A DNA stretch of 17,710 nt from Fusobacteriaceae bacterium (GCA_030625925.1 DAOUPY010000006.1:1-17710); one strand, 5' to 3'. Positions 6,873-14,747 are shown, counted from the first letter of the stretch. Numbers and translations are program-made. Notes: generated by a model from the sequence alone, not told the origin.

Positions 6873-7778
6873 ATGAAGATAGGTATCATAGGCTTAGGCA
6901 AGATGGGAGGAAAGATTGCCCTGAGATTATTAAAATATAACCATGAAGTTTTTGTATACGGACACCATCGTGATAAGATCGACCTTATGACAAAACATGG
7001 CGGGGTAGGATTCGATGATATGGACAAACTCATAGAAGAGATGAATACCCACGAAACCCCTGTAGTTTGGGTTATGATCCCATCTGGAGAGATTACAAAC
7101 AATGTGCTGGCAGAACTGGGTGAAAAATTAAAAAAAGGATCTATAATCATAGACGGGGGAAACTCCAACTATAAAGACAGTATCAAGACAGCGGATTTAC
7201 TAAAGAAAAGATCCATAAATCTATTGGATATAGGTACCAGTGGAGGACTTTGGGGATTTGAAAATGGATATTGTTTGATGGCTGGAGGAGAGAAAGAGTC
7301 CTTTGATATAATCACACCACTTTTAAAAGATCTAAGTACTCCAGGAGGATATGAATATATGGGGGGAAGTGGCAGCGGGCACTTTGTAAAGATGGTACAC
7401 AACGGTATAGAATATGGGATGATGCAGGCTTATGCTGAAGGGTTTGAAATATTAAAATCAAAGGGTGAACTCAATATAAATCTTGATAAGGTCGCTAACG
7501 TCTGGCAGCATGGCAGTATTATCGAATCCTTTCTACTAAATCTAACTAAAGATATGTTTAAAGACGATCCTGATCTAAATAACATTAAAGGCTGGGTAGA
7601 GGATTCAGGAGAGGGGCGATGGACAGTATTGGAAGCACTGGAAAACAATGTTTCTGCACCTGTCATTACCCTTTCTCTTATGCAGAGATTTCGGTCCAGA
7701 AAAGAAGAAACGTTCACCGATAAAGTTTTGGCAAGTCTTAGAAAAGAGTTCGGTGGACATAGTATAAAGGAAAAGTAG
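6873..7778 (+). CDS. gnd: 6-phosphogluconate dehydrogenase, short decarboxylating type
   Basis: A 301-residue enzyme of the short 6-phosphogluconate dehydrogenase group (YqeC/GntZ-like), oxidatively decarboxylating 6-phosphogluconate to ribulose 5-phosphate in the cytoplasm. The Rossmann motif GLGKMG is at 7-12, substrate-site DGGNSNYKDS at 94-103, and the catalytic segment GHFVKMVHNGIEYG has K173, N177 and E180; a C-terminal helical domain ends with SLMQRFRSR. Short forms often prefer NAD, with an acidic residue at the end of the second strand. Here that position reads YGHHRDK, so the cofactor cannot be called from sequence. AGGAGG precedes the ATG. It heads an operon with zwf (10-bp gap; the gnd TAG is part of the zwf ribosome site) and pgl, so all oxidative pentose phosphate steps are together. 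Confidence 0.95.
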   Translation: MKIGIIGLGKMGGKIALRLLKYNHEVFVYGHHRDKIDLMTKHGGVGFDDMDKLIEEMNTHETPVVWVMIPSGEITNNVLAELGEKLKKGSIIIDGGNSNYKDSIKTADLLKKRSINLLDIGTSGGLWGFENGYCLMAGGEKESFDIITPLLKDLSTPGGYEYMGGSGSGHFVKMVHNGIEYGMMQAYAEGFEILKSKGELNINLDKVANVWQHGSIIESFLLNLTKDMFKDDPDLNNIKGWVEDSGEGRWTVLEALENNVSAPVITLSLMQRFRSRKEETFTDKVLASLRKEFGGHSIKEK

Positions 7779-7788
7779 GAGGCAAACC

Positions 7789-9294
7789 ATGGATTTAGAG
7801 ATGAAAACATCATGTGAACCGGATGGTATTGAGGTAAATACCCAGCCATTTATTTTAATTATTTTTGGAGGAGGAGGAGATTTAAGTCAAAAGAAATTAC
7901 TCCCAGCTCTTTATAACCTCTTTAAGTTAAACAAACTAAATAATGACTCCTATATTCTATCATACGGTAGGAAGGAAAGGACACAGGACCAGTATAGAGA
8001 CCTTGTTAAAACTTCCATAAAAAAAACAATTCCAGGGGGAAAAAATAATATCGATCCCCGTTTTTTAGAAAAATTTACTTATCTTAATGGAGATTCTGAA
8101 AAATTAGAGGGAATAGAGAAAATAAATGAATATATTTGTAATTTCAAAGGTATAAAAAAATATCAGATAATATTTTACCTGGCAACTCCTCCAAATTTAT
8201 CAAAAAATATATTAAATTTAATTCAAAACTTAGAACTATGTGACAAACCATTTAAGAAGAAAATCGTCATGGAAAAACCTTTTGGGACAGATACCGTATC
8301 TGCAATAAATTTAAATGACAATCTGCAGAAAATATTTAAAGAGGAGGAAATATACAGGATAGATCACTATCTAGGAAAGGAAACCGTCCAAAATATTTTA
8401 TTTTTCAGATTTGGAAATAGTATATTTGAACCTCTATGGAATAGAAGTTTTATAGACCATATCCAAATTACAGCAGCAGAAAATATTGGAATAGAATCCC
8501 GAGGGAATTTTTATGAAAAAGCTGGTGTCTTAAAAGATATTATCCAAAACCATATGATGCAGCTCATAGCTCTGGTAGCCATGGAACCTCCAGCTAACTT
8601 TGAGGCTGACTGTGTAAGAGATGAAAAAGTAAAAATATTTAAAAGTATTTCTAGTATGAGTGAAGAATATATGGAGGAGAACTTGGTATTAGGTCAGTAT
8701 GGAACTGGTAAAATCCACGGTGAAAACGTTGTGGGTTACCGAGATGAAAAAAACATAGTCAGAGATTCTAATATCGGGACTTTTTTTTCCGGTAAATTTC
8801 ATGTGGATAATTGGAGGTGGGCAGGAGTTCCATTTTATGTCAGGGCAGGAAAGAGGCTGAATCAAAAATTAACTGAAATAGTAATAACTTTTAAAACACC
8901 ACCATTAAAATTATTTGGAAACGTCTGCAGAGATATGATGGCCAACGAGCTTATTTTTTCTATCCAGCCTGAAGAAAAAATATCCCTGTCGATGAATATG
9001 AAATATCCAGGTATGGAAAACTATCCCCATCCAGTAGAGATGAACTTCAATTATTCTAAATTAGATACTGTTTCTCTCTCTGCTTATGAACGATTGATCG
9101 TTGACTGTATAAAAGGAGATTTAACACTATTTGCCAGACAAGATGGTATAGAAGAGATGTGGAGGGTCTTAGACCCTATAGTAGCTTATTTTAATAAAAT
9201 AAATTTAAAATTCCCAAATTATTCTGCCGGCGATTGGGGTCCTGTGGAAAGTAAGTTCTTGCTGGAAAAAGATGACAGGAAGTGGAGAATATGA
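7789..9294 (+). CDS. zwf: Glucose-6-phosphate 1-dehydrogenase
   Basis: A 501-residue enzyme, the first step of the oxidative pentose phosphate pathway: glucose 6-phosphate to 6-phosphoglucono-lactone with reduction of NAD(P). The N-terminal dinucleotide motif is FGGGGDLSQKKLLPALYNL (26-44), where GGGGDL replaces the more common GASGDLA. EKPFGTD is at 162-168 and the substrate-binding RIDHYLGKE at 190-198 includes H193 and K197. The length matches the family (about 490). The ATG has AGGAGG at 7777-7782, 6 bases upstream. Its TGA overlaps the ATG of pgl as ATGA (9291-9294), so the two are translationally coupled. The first 18 residues before the Rossmann strand are a slightly long N-terminal extension. 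Confidence 0.96.
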   Translation: MDLEMKTSCEPDGIEVNTQPFILIIFGGGGDLSQKKLLPALYNLFKLNKLNNDSYILSYGRKERTQDQYRDLVKTSIKKTIPGGKNNIDPRFLEKFTYLNGDSEKLEGIEKINEYICNFKGIKKYQIIFYLATPPNLSKNILNLIQNLELCDKPFKKKIVMEKPFGTDTVSAINLNDNLQKIFKEEEIYRIDHYLGKETVQNILFFRFGNSIFEPLWNRSFIDHIQITAAENIGIESRGNFYEKAGVLKDIIQNHMMQLIALVAMEPPANFEADCVRDEKVKIFKSISSMSEEYMEENLVLGQYGTGKIHGENVVGYRDEKNIVRDSNIGTFFSGKFHVDNWRWAGVPFYVRAGKRLNQKLTEIVITFKTPPLKLFGNVCRDMMANELIFSIQPEEKISLSMNMKYPGMENYPHPVEMNFNYSKLDTVSLSAYERLIVDCIKGDLTLFARQDGIEEMWRVLDPIVAYFNKINLKFPNYSAGDWGPVESKFLLEKDDRKWRI

Positions 9295-9941
9295 CTCCTA
9301 TAAAAATATTTGAAACTGAAATCTCAATGTCTATAGGTGCTATAGACATAATTAAATCAGAATTACAAAGAAAAAAAAAGGTATCTATAGCTTTTTCCGG
9401 CGGGAAAACTCCCATTACATTCTTTCAATTGCTGGCTGTAGATAATATAAATTGGAAAAATATAAATATTTTTTTAGTGGACGAACGGTGGGTGCCATTA
9501 GATCATCGAGATAGTAACTATGGTCTGATTAATATGTTTTTACTAAAACATATTACCATTCCAGGTGAAAATATCCACCATATAGATTACTCCTAGTCTA
9601 TAGAGAAATCTAAAAAGAAGTACGAAGATGACCTTTTAAAACACTTTAAAGGGGATATCGTGTTTGATCTGATTTTTTTAGGAATTGGAAGTGATGGACA
9701 TACTGGGTCTATCTTTGAAAAAAATCAAGGAGATTTGCCAGAGGATGTCATTGTGACATCTAGTAGGAGGCACCCATATATGAGGGTCTCCTTGGGGATG
9801 AATGTAATTAATAAAGCTCGGAGAAAAATATTTTTATTGGGGCCTGAAAAGATTCCCATCATTGATTCCACTATTTTTAAAGATCTGCCAGTATCTAAAG
9901 TAATAGATCCAGAATTTTTATTCTATCTTAAAATAAATTAA
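9291..9941 (+). pseudogene. pgl: 6-phosphogluconolactonase, interrupted by one in-frame TAG
   Basis: The frame encodes a 216-residue 6-phosphogluconolactonase (DevB/SOL type), which hydrolyses the lactone made by Zwf to 6-phosphogluconate. Motifs lie on both sides of a TAG at 9594-9596: SGGKTP (36-41) and DERWVP (64-69) before it, GIGSDGHTGSIF and RRKIFLLGPEK after it. The frame does not shift, so restoring one codon (number 102) gives a normal-length enzyme. The start is the ATG overlapping the zwf stop (ATGA); an in-frame GTG lies 9 bp upstream. TAG is used as a normal stop by gnd, aroQ and other genes here, so general recoding is unlikely. Explanations: a recent nonsense mutation, a sequencing error, suppression, or expression as two pieces. 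An AAGGGG lies before a GTG at 9660 that could reinitiate the second half. Flanking codons look undecayed. Confidence 0.9.
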
Positions 9942-9946
9942 AAACA

Positions 9947-9974
9947 GAGGGAGCAATTAAATAATTGCTCCCTC
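9947..9974 (-). terminator. Intrinsic terminator for the DUF2628/phosphoesterase unit, shared with pgl
   Basis: gagggagcaatta (9947-9959) pairs with its complement at 9962-9974. On the minus strand it is followed by TGTTTTTAATTT and lies 5 bp past the DUF2628-like gene's stop, so it mainly serves that strand. On the plus strand only A residues follow directly, so pgl termination here would be weaker. Confidence 0.8.
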
Positions 9975-9979
9975 AAAAA

Positions 9980-10465
9980 TTATAGGCTGAATATTGTATT
10001 TACAGCAACATAAACGATAATTCCAATTATTACAGCTCTTTTGTCTGTTCCCCCAATAGATTTCATCTCACTTTCCATCTCTTCATTAGAAACAGCCCTA
10101 TTTTCTATAATAGTTTTAGATTTTAAATATCTCCTGTATACAAGATTATGAAGCAGTCCCCCTGAAAGTAATCCAATAAACAGTGATGCTCCTCCTACCA
10201 TTTCAGCTAGATCTGGCATATAATTACTTACTAAACCTCCTAAGATGTGTACCAATAAAAAATAAGATATCCCCTCAAGGTAACATTTTCTGTACAGTAA
10301 ATACAGCCAATTCCCAAAAAATGCCCACCAGGACCATTTCCATGAAAACCCTCCTGAAAGATCTCCCTTTTCAAAGGAGTCTTTATACCAGCCTAAAGTT
10401 TTTTTAGTTTTTTCCAGACTTTCTTTCTCGCCAATATAGGCACTTATCAGTCTATCTTTATCCAC
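9980..10465 (-). CDS. DUF2628-like integral membrane protein
   Basis: A 161-residue membrane protein. After about 38 hydrophilic residues comes FSWKWSWWAFFGNWLYLLYRKCYLEG (40-65), the aromatic-rich W-A-F-F...LYRK-Y segment typical of DUF2628 proteins, then hydrophobic stretches around 67-84, 90-108 and 143-160, giving three or four membrane passes. Function of this family is unknown. The start is GTG (10463-10465), which overlaps the upstream gene's TAG as TAGTG. The run GGGGGGAG lies a few bases before it, so translation is coupled to the phosphoesterase. A terminator follows at once. Confidence 0.82.
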   Translation of the reverse strand: MDKDRLISAYIGEKESLEKTKKTLGWYKDSFEKGDLSGGFSWKWSWWAFFGNWLYLLYRKCYLEGISYFLLVHILGGLVSNYMPDLAEMVGGASLFIGLLSGGLLHNLVYRRYLKSKTIIENRAVSNEEMESEMKSIGGTDKRAVIIGIIVYVAVNTIFSL

Positions 10466-11205
10466 TATTCTCCCCCCTTATGCCGTTGATATACGGCTGT
10501 TTTTAGTTCTTCTATATATTCTGTTTTTTTTGGCATATCTGTAGCACTTGCATCAGCTATAGATTTTTCTATATCGTAGGGAACTCTCACCAAAGATGTC
10601 AATATAGATGAGATTTTTTCCGATTGATAATGTCCCTCTATTATAGCATAAGATGCTTGAGGAATCTCCAATGGATTTCCTACACTGCCTACATTAAATA
10701 AACTTTTCCCTTTAAAGTTATCTATAAAAGCTCCATGAATATCTCCATACCCCACTATATCTGAATTTTTTTTTAGATCACTGGGGGGATCAAATAATTT
10801 CATTTTTTCATCCATATTATTAGTGATATATATTCTCTGAAAAAGATCTTTAGGTGAGGCATGGAACAATCTTACTAATTTACCACTTATATAAAACTCC
10901 AAATACATGGGAAGATTCTTCATATACTCTAGTCTTTCTTTCCCCAATTTATTTTGATGCCATTCTAGTTCCTTGGAAATATTTTCTTTGGTAACATAAT
11001 AATCCCAGTTTCCCTTGACTACCCATTCACAATTTTTTCTGACCATATCAACTACACTTGCCGAACTAGGCCCTTTTCCTATTAGGTCTCCTAAGCAAAA
11101 TATTCTTTCTATACCTCTTTTTTTTATATCTTCTAGTACCGCTGAAAGAGCGGGTAGATTCCCGTGGATATCTGAAATAATAGCTATTTTTTCGATTTTC
11201 CCCAC
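10465..11205 (-). CDS. YfcE/MJ0936-type metallophosphoesterase
   Basis: About 246 residues with the calcineurin-like phosphoesterase fold: D12-x-H14 (SDIHGN), D40 (LGDLIGKGP), N66 (GNWD), H115 (FHAS) and NVGSVGNP (171-178). The C-terminal GHxH metal motif reads G154-D-I-H157, so the first histidine is an aspartate, which may alter one metal site. Family members hydrolyse phosphodiesters or phosphomonoesters; the substrate here is unknown. Start choice is uncertain. The GTG at 11203-11205 overlaps the AGGAGG (11207-11212 plus the next base), too close to use it. The codon at proper spacing (8 bases) is ATC at 11194-11196, which would give MEKIAIISD, the usual family N-terminus. I give the GTG coordinate as the conventional choice. 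It is coupled to the DUF2628-like gene downstream. Confidence 0.88.
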   Translation of the reverse strand: MGKIEKIAIISDIHGNLPALSAVLEDIKKRGIERIFCLGDLIGKGPSSASVVDMVRKNCEWVVKGNWDYYVTKENISKELEWHQNKLGKERLEYMKNLPMYLEFYISGKLVRLFHASPKDLFQRIYITNNMDEKMKLFDPPSDLKKNSDIVGYGDIHGAFIDNFKGKSLFNVGSVGNPLEIPQASYAIIEGHYQSEKISSILTSLVRVPYDIEKSIADASATDMPKKTEYIEELKTAVYQRHKGGE

Positions 11206-11223
11206 CTCCTACTATATCTATAC

Positions 11224-11252
11224 AAAAAAAACTGCAACTACCTGCAGTTTTT
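11224..11252 (-). terminator. Intrinsic terminator or attenuator between two minus-strand genes
   Basis: On the minus strand a 10-bp stem (11243-11252 with 11227-11236, loop ggtagt) is followed by a run of eight T residues. It lies 24 bp beyond the stop of the small hypothetical gene and only about 12 bp before the phosphoesterase ribosome site. That leaves almost no room for a separate promoter, so the phosphoesterase probably depends on readthrough. Confidence 0.85.
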
Positions 11253-11275
11253 ACTTGATTATTTATTAAATCATT

Positions 11276-11626
11276 TTATTTTTTTCCAAATAATTCATCT
11301 CTATTATTGTCCAAAAATTCCTCTAATTTTAAAATCCTTTTTTTCGATACTTTGTATTTGTGGAATTTATAGAGAAAATAATTTATAACATCTTCCTTTT
11401 TTTCCAAAGAAAAATCTGAAAAAATCTCCCTTAAAACATCGCTTCTTTTTAAAAAATTGGTATTTTTCTCCCTTTTCATATTTCCTAGATGTCTTTCAAA
11501 ACTAAAAGGCAGTTCTTTTTTAAAACGTCTAAAATAATGATAAACGATGTTATCATTAAAATCTTCAAAGTTATTTTTATTGATTTCAGACACTAATTCC
11601 ATTACTTTTTCCCATTTTTCTGTCAT
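11276..11626 (-). CDS. Small charged hypothetical protein
   Basis: A 116-residue protein rich in Lys, Glu, Asn and Phe, predicted almost entirely helical, with no signal peptide or membrane segment and no motif I recognise. The start at 11624-11626 (MTEKWEKV) is chosen because GGAGGGGG lies 5 bases upstream; a more distal ATG 30 bases earlier would place that ribosome site inside the gene. It has its own promoter (11671-11699) and a terminator right after it. The phosphoesterase and DUF2628-like genes follow on the same strand and may be reached by readthrough. Function unknown; likely cytoplasmic. Confidence 0.75.
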   Translation of the reverse strand: MTEKWEKVMELVSEINKNNFEDFNDNIVYHYFRRFKKELPFSFERHLGNMKREKNTNFLKRSDVLREIFSDFSLEKKEDVINYFLYKFHKYKVSKKRILKLEEFLDNNRDELFGKK

Positions 11627-11668
11627 AATATCCCCCTCCATTGATGAATAAAACAAAACCTGATACTA

Positions 11669-11699
11669 ATTATATACCCCAGTTTCCACGATTTATCAA
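11669..11699 (-). promoter_or_regulatory. Promoter of the small hypothetical gene
   Basis: On the minus strand TTGATA (11694-11699) is followed after 17 bp by TATATAAT (11669-11676). The -10 may be TATATA (17-bp spacing) or TATAAT (19-bp spacing). The leader to the ATG at 11626 is about 35 nt. Confidence 0.7.
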
Positions 11700-11727
11700 G
11701 GGGGTTAATTAAATTTTCTTAATTAAG

Positions 11728-11763
11728 AAAAAAACCACCTATTCAAATTCACTGAATAAATGG
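11728..11763 (-). terminator. Intrinsic terminator of the 5'-nucleotidase gene
   Basis: On the minus strand ccatttattca (11763-11753) pairs with tgaataggtgg (11745-11735) through 11 pairs including two G-U pairs, loop of 7, followed by seven T residues (11734-11728). It begins 13 bp past the stop codon. Confidence 0.85.
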
Positions 11764-11776
11764 CTATATATTTAAT

Positions 11777-13564
11777 TTATTTTTTGATATCTTCTAAAGT
11801 AACAGAGGATATGTTTGTTACTCTTCCCTTACTATGCAGGTTTATTTTTCCCTGGTTTAATAGTTTTTTCGCTGACTTACTCTCTTTATTATCAGGTAAT
11901 CCGATGATTTTCCAGTTATTACTAGCTTCTATATCTATTATTCCACCTTTGACATCTTTAATATACTTCATTGTCATATATCTAATTGTACCATCCATCT
12001 CACCATATACTTCTTTAGAATCCCATATTTTTTTAATATTAGTTCTGCCTTCCAGGGCTCCACCCTTTGCCATCATTCTTTCCATCCTGTATGAGTTCAT
12101 TCCTAATTTGATTTTTGTGTCACCTTTGATCGGAGTCCCGTTTAGAAGAGTTAAATTTTTAATTCTATCTCCTGATTCCTCTCTAACATCGATATCATAG
12201 GTAATCCCTTTAGCAAAGTCATAGGTGGCATATTTTTCACTTCTTCTGTCTAAATCAAAACTTATCAGCAGATCTCCATCTTTTATAGTGTTATAATAGG
12301 CTGCCGACCATTCTAAATAATCCTTTAAATCCCTGCCTGTAACCTCATATACAGTTATCTCTCCTCCTGTATATCTATAGTTATAGTTGATATCTTTTTT
12401 CTTAATGAGTCCCTTATCTAAATTTGCATGTTCTTGATCCACTGAGAGTGCGATTACATCTACACCACTTTCCTTAGCAAAATAGAATCCTACTTCTCCA
12501 AATAGAGTGGCTAGACCTGTGTCTCTAGTATAGATAGCAGGAATCCCCTCTAATTCATTTTTAGGAACTAGATCTTTTTTTGTTTTACCTACAACAATAT
12601 TTGCATCGGCTCTTAATTTTTCATGAAACCTTTTATAGATCTCTTCAATATTTTTATCTGATTTCACACCTTTAACTGATACAGTTTCAGTACCTTTAGA
12701 TAATAACTTTACTTTTTTATCCACCACATCAAATTTTAAGTCAACTACTGAAACAGCTCTACCATATTTGTATGGTTCGGTAATCAATACACCGTTGATT
12801 ACTTTTTCAGAGATGTTTTTATGGTAATGTCCCGCTAAGATAACATCTATCTCTGGAATTTCATTGGCTACATCTGTTACCCCTGTTCCAGATATATTAT
12901 TCTCATTAGGTAATCCCATATGAGCTAATAATACAATACTGTCAACACCTTCACCCTTTAGTCTTGCTATTTCTTTTTTTATCTCTGTAATTGGATCTCT
13001 AAAAACCAAATCTCTTAGATTATCAGTTCCCTCTTCAAACTGCTCTATAAGGGGAGTAGTTACACCAATTATTCCAATCTTTACACCCTCTACCTCTACT
13101 ATAGTAGATGGTTTATAATAATTTTTATTTGATTTTGTATATACATTCGCAGCTAAGATATCTCCACTAAATTGACTGAAAGCCCTATCTAAAAAATCCA
13201 TCCCAAAATTAAATTCATGATTTCCTGGGACTATCATATCATATCCCATAGTATTGTAAATTTGCATGATGGGATGCTTGTTTTCCTTATAAAAAATATC
13301 ATTAAATTTTTCAATCCCATTATCCTGGATAGAGTCTCCTAAATCAACTAAAACAATATTATCATTTGTTTTTCTATAATCTTTTACCAGGGTTGAAATC
13401 TGTGCATATCCCCCTGAATAATCTTTCATATCAGTGGAATAATCCCATGGTGATATCCTCCCATGTACATCAGAAGTCCCTAAAATCTTTATATCTACTT
13501 CCTTTGCAAACAACATACTCCCTAAGATTAAACAACCAACTACTAACTTTAACGCCTTTTTCAT
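11777..13564 (-). CDS. Secreted 5'-nucleotidase / 2',3'-cyclic phosphodiesterase family protein
   Basis: A 595-residue exported metallophosphatase of the UshA/CpdB family, which releases phosphate and nucleosides from extracellular nucleotides. Residues 1-20 are a signal peptide (MKK, hydrophobic core, cleavage after LFA). A lipobox-like VVGC at 8-11 lies too early to be likely. Metal ligands of the catalytic domain are clear: D32-V-H34 (TSDVHGR), D77 (LGDSIQ), N115-H116 (GNHEFNFG), H215 (LLAHMG), and H246/H248 (AGHYH). The C-terminal half from about residue 330 (TKKDLVP...) is the substrate-specificity 5'-nucleotidase domain, with YTGGEITVYEVTGRDLKDYLEWSA. The natural substrate (5'-nucleotide, cyclic nucleotide or other) cannot be fixed. 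It has an extended -10 promoter and its own terminator; transcription from impX may also reach it, as no strong terminator lies between. Confidence 0.93.
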   Translation of the reverse strand: MKKALKLVVGCLILGSMLFAKEVDIKILGTSDVHGRISPWDYSTDMKDYSGGYAQISTLVKDYRKTNDNIVLVDLGDSIQDNGIEKFNDIFYKENKHPIMQIYNTMGYDMIVPGNHEFNFGMDFLDRAFSQFSGDILAANVYTKSNKNYYKPSTIVEVEGVKIGIIGVTTPLIEQFEEGTDNLRDLVFRDPITEIKKEIARLKGEGVDSIVLLAHMGLPNENNISGTGVTDVANEIPEIDVILAGHYHKNISEKVINGVLITEPYKYGRAVSVVDLKFDVVDKKVKLLSKGTETVSVKGVKSDKNIEEIYKRFHEKLRADANIVVGKTKKDLVPKNELEGIPAIYTRDTGLATLFGEVGFYFAKESGVDVIALSVDQEHANLDKGLIKKKDINYNYRYTGGEITVYEVTGRDLKDYLEWSAAYYNTIKDGDLLISFDLDRRSEKYATYDFAKGITYDIDVREESGDRIKNLTLLNGTPIKGDTKIKLGMNSYRMERMMAKGGALEGRTNIKKIWDSKEVYGEMDGTIRYMTMKYIKDVKGGIIDIEASNNWKIIGLPDNKESKSAKKLLNQGKINLHSKGRVTNISSVTLEDIKK

Positions 13565-13597
13565 TTTTTCTTCACATCCTTTTAGTTAAGTAGGGTC

Positions 13598-13606
13598 ATT
13601 ATAGCA
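13598..13606 (-). promoter_or_regulatory. Extended -10 promoter of the 5'-nucleotidase gene
   Basis: On the minus strand TGCTATAAT, a perfect extended -10 (TGnTATAAT), lies about 35 bp before the ATG. The -35 region is poor, as is common with extended -10 promoters. Confidence 0.6.
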
Positions 13607-13635
13607 CATCAGGAGCTAACAAAAATAGAGTAATC

Positions 13636-14544
13636 TTAATTTGTTTTTAACTGAGTTATTTTAATTATAGAAAAAATCATAATACTCATACTTACCCATT
13701 GAAATGGAGATAAGATACTTCCATTGAAGAGATAATCAAATAAGATACTTGAAATGGGAAATGAAAGCTCACAGATAGTAGCTACATTTGCTTTTACGTG
13801 TCTCAATCCATAATAATATATAAATGCTGCCCCACTACCACTGGTCAATCCGATGATTATAAATATCTTCCAGTTAAGAGTGGTTATTTTTGAAAATTCA
13901 CCTAAATTATTACTTAAAACATTTATAACTGAGAGAATCAGTGTCGTCAATCCATATCTAAAAAATAACGTCTGCTTGTGTGTAATTGTAGACACCATTC
14001 TTTTCCCGAATACAGTAGAACTTCCAAATGCAAAAGCTGCAACTACAGCATACATGGATGCTTCTAATATATTCTGGTGTTCAACAGAAAATGGATTACT
14101 AAATTCAAAAGTTAAAAAATAACCTGCTAATAAAGCTAGTATAGCCCATACAACAAATTTTTTAGCTATCCTTTCTTTGAGAATAAATCTAGCTAAAATA
14201 ATGGCAAATACCGGCTGTAATTTTTGCAGCAGTGTTACTATGGTCAGGTGCTGAAAATTTAATAAAAATAATGCTTTTACTATGGACAATGTCCCTATTA
14301 CTCCTCCAAAGACTGCTACTAAAGTCATAAATATATAGTCATACTTAGTAAACTTTTTTAAAACCCTGTATTCCTTGTAAAATATGAAGTTCATCCCTAT
14401 AAAGGGCAGGAGATGAAGCATAAGTACCACAAATTTTGTATCTAGATTATACAGACGCGGTGTAAGAACTATTCCGTCTAACCCCCACAAACTGGCAGCC
14501 AAAACTATTGCTAATCCACCTATCTTAGTCTTTCTTTCTTCCAT
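13636..14544 (-). CDS. impX: Riboflavin transporter of the EamA/DMT superfamily (ImpX type)
   Basis: A 302-residue membrane protein with about ten hydrophobic segments arranged as two EamA repeats (first about 8-148, second about 160-297). The first repeat contains the ASLWG segment and the TLLQKLQPVFAIILARFILKER stretch typical of drug/metabolite transporters; LSFPISSILFDYLF is its counterpart in the second. General EamA proteins carry many substrates, but the gene sits directly behind an FMN riboswitch with its own promoter and terminator. This is the arrangement used to predict ImpX as a riboflavin importer in Fusobacterium and Desulfitobacterium. Flavin as substrate is therefore inferred from regulation. 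The ATG has AGGAGG about 11 bases upstream. No riboflavin biosynthesis genes are in the window. Confidence 0.88.
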   Translation of the reverse strand: MEERKTKIGGLAIVLAASLWGLDGIVLTPRLYNLDTKFVVLMLHLLPFIGMNFIFYKEYRVLKKFTKYDYIFMTLVAVFGGVIGTLSIVKALFLLNFQHLTIVTLLQKLQPVFAIILARFILKERIAKKFVVWAILALLAGYFLTFEFSNPFSVEHQNILEASMYAVVAAFAFGSSTVFGKRMVSTITHKQTLFFRYGLTTLILSVINVLSNNLGEFSKITTLNWKIFIIIGLTSGSGAAFIYYYGLRHVKANVATICELSFPISSILFDYLFNGSILSPFQWVSMSIMIFSIIKITQLKTN

Positions 14545-14561
14545 TTTTCCTTCCTCCTAAT

Positions 14562-14590
14562 AAAAAAATACCCCAAGTAAACTTAGGGCA
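14562..14590 (-). terminator. Expression-platform terminator of the FMN riboswitch
   Basis: On the minus strand tgccctaagt (14590-14581) pairs with acttggggta (14578-14569) with two G-U pairs, followed by seven T residues (14568-14562). It lies 35 nt past the aptamer and just before the impX ribosome site. FMN binding is expected to favour this terminator and shut off impX. Confidence 0.88.
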
Positions 14591-14624
14591 TTAAAATTTA
14601 GGATACTGATTCTAATTTTTTAAC

Positions 14625-14729
14625 AACTTCTATCATCCAGACTTTACTGTCGGTATCAAAATTTCACTGATTCAGCCTAGGCTCGCGGACTATTACCGCC
14701 GGTAGGGAATCACACCCTGCCCCGAAGTT
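14625..14729 (-). promoter_or_regulatory. FMN riboswitch aptamer (RFN element)
   Basis: The minus strand reads the conserved RFN core in order: CTTCGGGGCAGGGTG, ATTCCCTACCGGCGGTAAT, AGTCCGCGAGCC, then CCGACAGTAAAGTCTGGATGATAGAAG. The closing stem P1 is aacttc (14729-14724) with gaagtt (14630-14625). It binds FMN and controls impX through the terminator at 14562-14590. All the diagnostic core blocks are present, so I expect it to be functional. Confidence 0.97.
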
Positions 14730-14747
14730 TTATTTAATTTATAATTA

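Noticed and set aside
9291..9941. Recoding of TAG (pyrrolysine or general reassignment) in pgl
   Set aside because: TAG serves as the ordinary stop of gnd, aroQ, the pseudopilin-like gene and others in the same window, and position 102 is not a conserved catalytic site.
11705..11727. Two TTAATTAA palindromes 6 bp apart
   Set aside because: Simple AT-rich palindromes in an intergenic region beside a terminator; no further structure supports a site.
11777..13564. Lipoprotein reading of the 5'-nucleotidase (VVGC at residues 8-11)
   Set aside because: The Cys is too close to the N-terminus and hydrophobic residues continue to an LFA cleavage site, so a signal peptidase I protein is more likely.
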